A DNA stretch of 11,593 nt, from positions 1 through 11,593 of the forward strand of contig CADCWI010000008.1 in the NCBI GenBank assembly GCA_902806355.1, written 5' to 3'. Below the pieces are notes generated by a model. The model saw nothing but the letters and a program-made list of their open reading frames with translations, was not told the origin of the DNA and did not search any database. Positions 1-5,813 of this stretch are shown here, one piece after another (the first letter of the stretch is position 1; the number at the start of each line of letters is the position of its first letter). The stretch is from an uncultured Thermomicrobiales bacterium. GTDB taxonomy: Bacteria > Chloroflexota > Chloroflexia > Thermomicrobiales > UBA6265. The position numbers were made by a program, and so were the translations under genes.

Positions 1-34
1 CGGCGAAAAGCGCGTAGAATGACGTTTCACGCCG

Positions 35-57
35 CCTGATCGCCACGGCGTATCAGG
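35..57. promoter_or_regulatory. Near-palindromic element upstream of the substrate-binding protein gene
   Basis: CCTGAT (35-40) and ATCAGG (52-57) are inverted copies enclosing CGCC (41-44) and GGCG (47-50), giving an almost complete 10+10 dyad with one unpaired T. It lies 36 bases before the start codon at 94. It could be an operator or a leader hairpin; the sequence does not decide between them. No convincing -35/-10 pair was found around it. Confidence 0.25.
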
Positions 58-93
58 GCCTGACGCACCCAATCGAAAGGACGAATCACGCTC

Positions 94-2052
94 ATGAGCC
101 TTCCCAGAACCGATGGACCGTTTCGCCACCTGTTCGAGGAATACAAGGCCGGCAAGTTGAGCCGCCGTCACTTCATCGAACGCGCCACCGCGCTCGGCAT
201 GGGCGCCGGTGTCGCCATGGCCTGCGTCAACGCCGTGCCCGTCGCCGCCCGGCAGGCAACCCCGGCGGCAACTCCCGGTGCGTCTCCACAGGCGTCCCCG
301 GAGGCCGTGCTGGGATCCGGAACCGCCGCCGACCGTCCGGCCTTCGGCACCGAGAACCAGACCCGCGGCTCCGGCGGGGATCTGCGGATCATCCAGTGGC
401 AGGCCCCGAGTCTTCTCAGCGGTCCGGCCTCCTCCGGCGACAAGGACAACCTCGGTGCCTCGCTCGTCTCCGAATCCCTGCTGCTCCGGCTGCCGGATAC
501 CCGCCTGATCCCGAACCTCGTCAAGGAGGTGCCATCCATCGAGAACGGCCTCCTCGCCGAGGACTTCACCAGCGTCACCTACAACCTGCTCGAAGGCGTG
601 CTCTGGAGCGACGGGCAGCCGTTCACCGCCAACGATGTCGTCTTCACCTGGCGGTGGATCATGGATGACGCCAGCGATGCGACCTCCCAGGGTCTCTACG
701 CCCAGATCGCGAACACGGAAGCGCTCGATGACCTCACCGTCCGCGTCACCTTCAAGGAGCCGAACCCGACCTGGAGCGACTCCCAGACCGGCCAAGGCTC
801 CAGCGTCATCCTCCCGGCTCACATCCTCGACGGGGGCGGGCAGGAGGCGAACGACGCGTTCAAGTCCAACCCAATCGGGACCGGGCCGTACAAGGTCGAG
901 AGCTTCGCGCCGAACGACCAGGTGGTTTACGTCGTCAACGAGAACTACCGCGAGCCGACCAAGCCGTTTTTCTCACGGGTCACCCTCAAGGGCGGCGGCG
1001 ATGCCGCATCGGCTGCTCGCGCGGTAATCCAGACGGGGGAGTACGACTACGCCTGGAACGTGGCGATCGAGCCGGAGATCGCCAACAGCTTCGAGAGCGA
1101 GGACAGCCCCGGCGTCCTCCTCGTATCGCCAGGGGTCAGCGTCGAGCGCATCAACATCAACTTCTCCGACCCCCGGACGGAGGTAACGACCGAGGTGCCT
1201 TCCGCCACGCCGGAAGCGGCGCCGACGCAGGTCACCCAGCGCTCCGAGAAGAACACGCCTCACCCGATCTTCTCGGACATCGCCGTCCGGCAGGCGATGA
1301 ATCTCGCGATCGACCGCGAGCAGATCGCCAACTCGTTCTTCTTCGGCGGGGATATCGAACCAGCCGTCGTCAACATCATCTCCGGCATCCCGGCCATGGA
1401 GTCGCCGAACACGGAGCTCAGGCGCGACCCGGAGGCTGCGGCGGCGCTGCTCGACGAGGCCGGCTGGGTGCTCGATGGCGACGTGCGCAAGAAGGACGGC
1501 GTCGAGCTCAGCATCGACTACATGACGACCGTCAGTCAGCTGCGGCAGAAGATCCAGGCCGTGGTCAAGCGCGACCTGGAAGAGATTGGGTTCAGAGTCG
1601 AGCTCAAGTCCGTCGACGGCGCAATCTTCTTCGACAGTGCCGAGGGGAACGAGCAGAACAACGTCCACTTCTACAACGACCTGAACATGTTCACATCGAG
1701 CGTCGGGTCACCGCCGCCGGTGGCGTACATGATCCGCTGGTACGCCGGGCCGGACGGCGAGAACATCTCGCAGGCGCAGAACGCATGGACGGGCCGGAAC
1801 TTCCAGCGCTACCAGAACCCGGAATTCGACGCGGTCTACGAGGCATCGCGGACGGAGAGCGACCTTGAGAAGCAGGCCGAGCTGTTCATCCAGATGAACG
1901 ACATCCTCTACAACGATGCGGCCGTGCTGCCGCTTGTCCGCGTCGGCGACAAGATCGGATACTCACGGACGCTGAACGTCGAGAACATCGCGCCGGGCCC
2001 GTACGAGTTCGACTACTGGAACATCGCCAACTGGAACCGCGTCAGCGAGTAA
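94..2052 (+). CDS. ABC transporter family 5 substrate-binding protein (peptide/opine type), exported
   Basis: This 652-residue protein should capture a small peptide or related solute outside the membrane and pass it to an ABC permease. The N-terminus has a twin-arginine motif, SRRHFIE (residues 23-29), then a hydrophobic stretch and a low-complexity Ala/Thr/Pro/Ser linker (about 52-80). Cys44 at the end of the hydrophobic stretch could be a lipid anchor, but VPVAA just after it is also a plausible cleavage region. Family 5 hallmarks follow: a VLWSDGQPFTANDVVFTW block (about 170-187), GTGPYKVESF, the AVRQAMNLAIDREQIA helix and DPEAAAALLDEAGW. An Ala/Thr/Pro/Glu-rich insertion lies at about residues 361-391, in the middle of the binding domain; with the linker it makes the protein longer than the usual 500-600 residues. 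The start follows a GAAAGGA ribosome site at 75-81. No permease or ATPase gene follows it, and a terminator lies directly downstream, so any partners lie left of the window or elsewhere. The substrate cannot be told from sequence. Confidence 0.95.
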   Translation: MSLPRTDGPFRHLFEEYKAGKLSRRHFIERATALGMGAGVAMACVNAVPVAARQATPAATPGASPQASPEAVLGSGTAADRPAFGTENQTRGSGGDLRIIQWQAPSLLSGPASSGDKDNLGASLVSESLLLRLPDTRLIPNLVKEVPSIENGLLAEDFTSVTYNLLEGVLWSDGQPFTANDVVFTWRWIMDDASDATSQGLYAQIANTEALDDLTVRVTFKEPNPTWSDSQTGQGSSVILPAHILDGGGQEANDAFKSNPIGTGPYKVESFAPNDQVVYVVNENYREPTKPFFSRVTLKGGGDAASAARAVIQTGEYDYAWNVAIEPEIANSFESEDSPGVLLVSPGVSVERININFSDPRTEVTTEVPSATPEAAPTQVTQRSEKNTPHPIFSDIAVRQAMNLAIDREQIANSFFFGGDIEPAVVNIISGIPAMESPNTELRRDPEAAAALLDEAGWVLDGDVRKKDGVELSIDYMTTVSQLRQKIQAVVKRDLEEIGFRVELKSVDGAIFFDSAEGNEQNNVHFYNDLNMFTSSVGSPPPVAYMIRWYAGPDGENISQAQNAWTGRNFQRYQNPEFDAVYEASRTESDLEKQAELFIQMNDILYNDAAVLPLVRVGDKIGYSRTLNVENIAPGPYEFDYWNIANWNRVSE

Positions 2053-2072
2053 GCGGAATCCGGGCATCCAGG

Positions 2073-2106
2073 CACCCCCTCGCACGAGAAATCGTGCGAG
2101 GGGGTG
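2073..2106 (+). terminator. Intrinsic terminator after the substrate-binding protein gene
   Basis: A perfect 15-bp stem (CACCCCCTCGCACGA at 2073-2087 against 2092-2106) is closed by a GAAA tetraloop and followed by TTCT. It begins 20 bases after the stop codon. The T tract is short, but the stem is very strong. It may also stop leftward transcripts from the minus-strand genes that end at 2261. Confidence 0.85.
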
Positions 2107-2260
2107 TTCTCGCCTCACCGATTCCAGCGTGCATATCGTCGCGTTCACATTGGCATCAACAAGCGGCCGCCGGGGCGCTCACTCAGCAGCTGTTCGGTGC
2201 ATTCTGGTCGAGACACGTGCGAGTACGTAGCGCTGCGGAAAGCTGTCTCGGAGGAGAAAA

Positions 2261-2476
2261 TCACCCGATTGCGTATCTCACGTCCTTGTGGATCAACACT
2301 TTCGGGTCCGGCCCGCGCTTGCCACGACCACCAATCGTCCCATCAGGACGGAGATAGAAGTGGACGAGGCAAATCCTCTGCCCCATCGGGTCCATGTACC
2401 ACATCATTAGAGAACGGGTCCCTTGAGGCTCGTCCGTGCTGCTGGGGGTCATCTCATTGATTGCCGCAAGATACAT
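2261..2476 (-). CDS. Small hypothetical protein (71 aa)
   Basis: This 71-residue reading frame has a protein-like composition, unlike the overlapping frames. Its core reads as consecutive beta strands: MMWYMDP, then RICLVHFYLRP, then a DGTIGGRGKRGPDPK turn, then KVLIHKDVRYAIG. The RPDGT...G...PDPK pattern looks like a small conserved family, but I cannot name one. The ATG at 2476 is preceded by AGGA with 4 bases between. The frame stays open 8 codons further upstream to a stop, without a better start, so a truncated gene is possible. It has no signal peptide or membrane segment and is probably cytosolic. It lies 153 bases downstream of another small minus-strand gene, and the two could share a transcript. 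Function is unknown. Confidence 0.55.
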   Translation of the reverse strand: MYLAAINEMTPSSTDEPQGTRSLMMWYMDPMGQRICLVHFYLRPDGTIGGRGKRGPDPKVLIHKDVRYAIG

Positions 2477-2629
2477 GCGGTCCTGTATTGCTCCACGATC
2501 GCTCGGTGATTAGGCTGGATTCATCTAGACCGCTCCTATCTTGCGTATTTTGGTTCCGGGCCATGTGCTGACACATTGAAGACACCCAACTGTCCGCGAG
2601 GGGCCAAGCGCACAACCGGACGGGGGTGA

Positions 2630-2887
2630 TCACGCGCTGCCCCTGTGCGAGCGTCCATACGCGTCGCCACGCGTGCGGGCTTCCGTGATGGCCTCGCGTT
2701 CGGAGGCGGCAAAGACGGCGACGTTTATCCCGGGATTCGCGGGAGTACCGGTCGCGACACCCTCCCGGATCGGAAAGCTCGACAGGCCCCCGATCTCGTT
2801 GACCCGCGTGCAGTCGATGAGATCACCACTTCCGCCATCGTCCGCCCGTCCGAAGCGGACGATGAAGAGCGCGCGTTCGTCGGTCAT
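2630..2887 (-). CDS. Small hypothetical protein (85 aa)
   Basis: This 85-residue protein starts at ATG 2887 behind a strong ribosome site: GGGAGG followed by GTGGAGC and then ATG. The sequence opens with a hydrophobic strand (ALFIVRFG), has a polar middle with one Cys (Cys26), and then a second strand (INVAVFAA) leading into a charged helix (SEREAITEARTRGDAY). This compact alpha/beta pattern and the ribosome site are the reasons for calling it a gene, since the overlapping plus-strand frames are Arg/Pro/Ser-rich. The last residues (GRSHRGSA) are low complexity. It is transcribed divergently from the cupredoxin-like gene at 3164, so the 276-base gap between them may hold two promoters. I do not recognise the family. 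Confidence 0.55.
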   Translation of the reverse strand: MTDERALFIVRFGRADDGGSGDLIDCTRVNEIGGLSSFPIREGVATGTPANPGINVAVFAASEREAITEARTRGDAYGRSHRGSA

Positions 2888-3065
2888 GCTCCACCCTCCC
2901 GGCTTGCCTCGCTCGCGACACGTCGAGGACCTTGCGGCGCCATGCCGGCGCTTCTGGGGGCATCGTAACGCGTAAGGAGCAATGTGGGCCCGATCTCAAG
3001 ACTGCGGTTTGGTTGCCGACGTGGCATCCTCTCCTGCGCTCTCGGCATGGTTCCCGGGACCATAT

Positions 3066-3114
3066 TTCCCGCAGAGTCGGGATTCCACTCTCTAGTGGCC
3101 GGGAATTGTCCACT
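3066..3114 (+). promoter_or_regulatory. Cluster of competing inverted repeats in the divergent intergenic region
   Basis: Two small perfect hairpins can form: TCCCG (3067-3071) with CGGGA (3078-3082), and CCACT (3085-3089) with AGTGG (3094-3098). A second CCACT at 3110-3114 can compete for the same AGTGG, and TTCCCG (3066-3071) can instead pair with CGGGAA (3100-3105). The cluster lies 50-98 bases upstream of the gene at 3164. It may be operator DNA or a leader with alternative folds; each stem is only 5-6 bp. Confidence 0.3.
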
Positions 3115-3163
3115 CCTATCCTGTTCGTACCGTCAGGTTTCCTGATTCACGAAAGGCTAGGAC

Positions 3164-4039
3164 ATGCATCGCAGGACATTCATCACCGGGTCCATCGGGC
3201 TCAGTGCGGCAGTTTCCCTTCCCGTCTCATCGGGCGCGGCCCGATCGACGCCGACCGCATCTCAAGCAGACCTGCCGCGGCTGGATCTCTCACTCACCGA
3301 TACCGCGTTCGAGATCGCCCAACCGCTCACCGCGGGCCGGTATGAGATCACCGTCTCGAACACCGGCACGCTCGAAGCGAGCCATTTTGCGCTGGGCAAG
3401 ATCCCCGATAATGTCACTGATGCCCAGTACGAGGAGTGGCTCACGGCAACCGCCTCCGGAAAGGACAAGACCGAGGCTCTCTCGTTCGAGGCCATCGCCT
3501 TCGTCGGCGTGCCGGACTGGCCCCAGCCCGGAGCCGATGTGACCGGGGTGGTCGATATCGAGCCGGGGCGGTATTTCCTTTTCGATCCGTTCAGTGGGCG
3601 GAAGGAACAGACGATCATCGTCGTAGGTGACGCGATCGATCCGGCAGCCCCCGAGCCTGAGGCCGACTTAACGGTCGTGCTGCGGGAGATGGAGATCGTC
3701 TTCCCGGAGACGGCGTTCACCAGTGAGCCGATGCGCTGGAAGATCGAGAACACGGGAGCGATGAGCCATGAGGTCGCCGTGGTTCCCATCTCGCCCGATT
3801 TCACCGAGGAGCACTTGCAACTCCTGTTTACCCTCCCGGAGGATGCTACCCCGCCTCCGGGCGTCCCGGAGTTCATCTATCAGCCCACCGCGGCCATCGG
3901 AATCCTCGCTGGACAGCGCACGAGCTGGCTCGATGTTCATCTGGAGCCCGGGCGCTATCTGGCGGTGTGCATGCTTCCCTTCTCAACAGGGTACCCGCAT
4001 GCGATGGACGGGATGTACAGCTTCCTCGATGTTGCGTAG
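3164..4039 (+). CDS. Exported two-domain cupredoxin-like protein, twin-arginine-type signal
   Basis: This 291-residue protein is predicted to act outside the membrane, perhaps as an electron carrier or copper-binding protein. The N-terminus MHRRTFITGS plus a short hydrophobic stretch (to about residue 27) resembles a twin-arginine signal, used for proteins exported folded and often with a cofactor. Two similar beta-rich domains follow, about 38-155 and 168-291; each ends with an EPGRY strand. The C-terminal domain has a plausible type 1 copper ligand set: His202 (in AMSHEV), Cys269, His279 and Met284, the last two in PHAMDGM. The N-terminal copy keeps only His74 at the equivalent early position and lacks the Cys/His/Met loop, so it is probably structural. 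The spacing from Cys to the second His (10 residues) is longer than in plastocyanin or azurin. The start follows GAAAGG at 3151-3156 with 7 bases of spacing. A paralogue follows at 4360. Copper binding is inferred from motif only. Confidence 0.8.
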   Translation: MHRRTFITGSIGLSAAVSLPVSSGAARSTPTASQADLPRLDLSLTDTAFEIAQPLTAGRYEITVSNTGTLEASHFALGKIPDNVTDAQYEEWLTATASGKDKTEALSFEAIAFVGVPDWPQPGADVTGVVDIEPGRYFLFDPFSGRKEQTIIVVGDAIDPAAPEPEADLTVVLREMEIVFPETAFTSEPMRWKIENTGAMSHEVAVVPISPDFTEEHLQLLFTLPEDATPPPGVPEFIYQPTAAIGILAGQRTSWLDVHLEPGRYLAVCMLPFSTGYPHAMDGMYSFLDVA

Positions 4040-4359
4040 TACCCCCTCCTGGCCGATGACCACATAGCGTTTCGTCCTTGCCCGGGCGCCACTCCCCGGT
4101 AGTCGGCACAGCCATGGCAGCACGTTGCCGCCATGCCGAATCAGGACTTTCGCCTTAAGCACTCGATCGTGCCGCCGGGCCGCGCGCCGGCGTACTGACC
4201 TGACCGGACGGGCGCGCGGCCGGGAACTCGAGGAAAACAATGACCACCAAGACCAACGCGATCACGTCTAGCCAGAGCCCACAGTTGGGGCTGGTCCACA
4301 GGATTATTGGCAGCGACGACATCCGACCTTGTCTGTCGCAAACGTGGAGGCTCCATACC
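4040..4359 (+). other. Intergenic region between the two cupredoxin-like genes
   Basis: These 320 bases hold no convincing intrinsic terminator directly after the stop at 4039. They contain the GC-rich hairpin at 4178-4221, a second good ribosome site with an in-frame ATG at 4240, and on the minus strand a short hydrophobic frame (4155-4322). Whether the region is a leader of the second gene, a separate small gene, or both is unresolved. Confidence 0.5.
4178..4221 (+). promoter_or_regulatory. GC-rich hairpin upstream of the second cupredoxin-like gene
   Basis: GGCCGCGCGCC (4178-4188) and GGCGCGCGGCC (4211-4221) form a perfect 11-bp stem around a 22-base loop, and a few more pairs can be added past a one-base bulge. 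No T tract follows, so a classical intrinsic terminator is unlikely on the plus strand. It ends 9 bases before the ribosome site at 4230-4234 that serves the ATG at 4240, so it could influence translation from that start. Confidence 0.4.
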
Positions 4360-5328
4360 ATGAAGAACCTGTCCGTCGTCTTCCTTGGGATCATCCTGCT
4401 CTTTCCAATGAATAGTGCCTCCGTCCTCGCCATCCAGCATGCCACCGCGGAGAGCGAACTCGCCGAACTGGGCCTGCCCACCCTCGATGTCACAGTCACT
4501 GCCCAAGGCTATGAGGGCATCCCGGAGTCACTGGAGGCCGGCCGCTACCTGGTCACCCTGACGGTGGCCGGAGACGTCGGCGAGTTCGGCGGAAGCATTG
4601 AATTTGCCCAGCCGGTGGGCGTGACAGCCGACGAGTATCTCGCTGCGCTTGCGCCTCCACCGGAGGAGCAGGCGAAGGCCATCGAGGGAACGCCGGCCCT
4701 CTCTCCTGACGCCACCCCGGCCGAGGGTGCAGAGGCGATGGGAGGACCGCCCGCGTTCTTCTTCGACTCCCTCTTTGCGGGTGGGGTTTCGGCCATGGCC
4801 GGTCAAACCGCCGAAATCGTGCTGGATCTGACGCCGGGCGAGTGGATCGCGTCGTCGGGTGGTGACCCGGACCAGGCACAGGAACCGGTTGTCTTCGAGG
4901 TCACCGGGGACATGCCGGCCAACCTGCCGGACCCCGAGGCTGTGGCCACGCTGACGATGGGTGAGTACGTGATCGGCGTCACGGAAGGCACGCTCGCGGC
5001 GGGGTCGCAGGTCGTCAAGGTCGAGAACAGCGGCGCCCAGCCCCACTTCATCGTCTGGTTCAAGGGTCCAGCCGGCTTGACCGAGGACGATGTCGCGGCG
5101 GTTCTGGAGGCGGACATGACCGGCACGCCGGCCGCTGTGGATTTCAATCCCGATGAAGACCTGATCCCGATCTTTTTCTCGGCGACCCAGTCGACCGGAA
5201 CATCGACCTGGACCCCCGTGAATCTGGAGCCGGGCACCTACGGCCTGGTCTGTTTCTTCCCGGACATCGCCGACGGCATGCCCCACGCCAACAAGGGCAT
5301 GTACACCGTGGTCGACGTCGGAGAGTAA
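4360..5328 (+). CDS. Exported two-domain cupredoxin-like protein, Sec-type signal
   Basis: This 322-residue paralogue of the preceding gene product is predicted to be secreted or periplasmic. I start it at ATG 4360 because GGAGG at 4346-4350 sits 9 bases upstream and the protein then opens with a textbook Sec signal: MKN, a hydrophobic core (SVVFLGIILLF), and SASVLA before a likely cleavage at about residue 24. An in-frame ATG at 4240 with its own GAGGA site would add 40 polar residues in front of that signal, which argues against it. Residues about 40-185 form a beta-rich N-terminal domain with an Ala/Pro/Glu-rich loop (about 98-128) and no copper-ligand loop. Residues about 195-322 form the second domain, with His229 (in QPHFIVW), Cys298, His309 and Met314 in a CFFP...PHANKGM loop. 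His to Met spacing is identical to the first paralogue. A terminator follows. A possible role is copper-dependent electron transfer or copper handling; ligands are inferred from motif only. Confidence 0.8.
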   Translation: MKNLSVVFLGIILLFPMNSASVLAIQHATAESELAELGLPTLDVTVTAQGYEGIPESLEAGRYLVTLTVAGDVGEFGGSIEFAQPVGVTADEYLAALAPPPEEQAKAIEGTPALSPDATPAEGAEAMGGPPAFFFDSLFAGGVSAMAGQTAEIVLDLTPGEWIASSGGDPDQAQEPVVFEVTGDMPANLPDPEAVATLTMGEYVIGVTEGTLAAGSQVVKVENSGAQPHFIVWFKGPAGLTEDDVAAVLEADMTGTPAAVDFNPDEDLIPIFFSATQSTGTSTWTPVNLEPGTYGLVCFFPDIADGMPHANKGMYTVVDVGE

Positions 5329-5361
5329 CTGCGATTTCGCCAGCGATAGGCGACCCTGATT

Positions 5362-5385
5362 GAGGGGACGGGCGTCCGTCCCCTT
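5362..5385 (+). terminator. Probable terminator after the second cupredoxin-like gene
   Basis: GGGGACGG (5364-5371) pairs perfectly with CCGTCCCC (5376-5383) around a GCGT loop, with an additional A-T pair and a G-T wobble at the base. Only two T residues follow, so its strength is uncertain. The right arm can alternatively pair with GGGG at 5387-5390. It starts 33 bases past the stop codon and probably separates the cupredoxin-like genes from the kinase operon. Confidence 0.6.
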
Positions 5386-5813
5386 CGGGGTGGCTGATAA
5401 TGTCCCCGCCTTCCACCTTCCGTGGAGCCGGCTATTTCACCAGCCATGTCATCGCTATACTCGATACTCAATCGCTATGATCGTGACCCTGGACCCACAG
5501 TGGGGCCGATCCTGAACCTGGTTGACTGGCAAGGGTCGAACACATCGCCTAGCCGGTCGAGATACCCTGGCGTCGCAACCCTACGTCCTGCGACGCGCCG
5601 GATCCGGCCCACACGCCTCAGGCTTGCTCGGTACGACGGCCAGGCCGAGCTCAGCGGATCATGAGCCAGTCGCCTGGTGGTGAACCGGATTTCTCGGCAC
5701 TATCCATGGATCGACACCAAGAAGACCTGGCGGGCTGATTGAGGGCGGACGATGGCACCTGATGACGGGTGCCCAGTGGGTTGCTGATCAGGCACCTGTC
5801 ACAGGGGCGGCAG
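5386..5813 (+). promoter_or_regulatory. Long upstream region of the sensor kinase operon
   Basis: I see no convincing gene in this stretch; the longest frame (5422-5664) is Arg/Pro/Ser-rich and lacks a ribosome site. Notable elements are a direct repeat ATCGCTAT at 5451-5458 and 5471-5478 (20 bases start to start), a weak TATACT -10-like hexamer at 5456-5461, a 7-bp inverted repeat GCGTCGC (5570-5576) with GCGACGC (5590-5596), and a direct repeat GGCACCTG at 5754-5761 and 5791-5798. The promoter of the kinase operon must lie here or further upstream, but no consensus -35/-10 pair is clear. Confidence 0.35.

Noticed and set aside
973..1668. 231-residue minus-strand open frame inside the substrate-binding protein gene
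   Set aside because: It is antisense to a clear family 5 binding protein, is Arg/Asp/Val-rich with no recognisable fold, and has no ribosome site.
2094..2460. Overlapping plus-strand frames after the substrate-binding protein gene
   Set aside because: They begin inside the terminator hairpin, have Arg/Ser/Pro-rich composition, and lie antisense to a better supported small gene.
2599..2643. Imperfect hairpin (GGGGC and GCGC against GCGC and GCCCC) around the stop of the 85-residue gene
   Set aside because: It is interrupted by bulges, has a long loop and overlaps coding sequence; a terminator call is not justified.
5795..5805. CCTGT-C-ACAGG inverted repeat touching the kinase ribosome site
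   Set aside because: With a usable loop only a 4-bp stem remains, too weak to claim control of translation.
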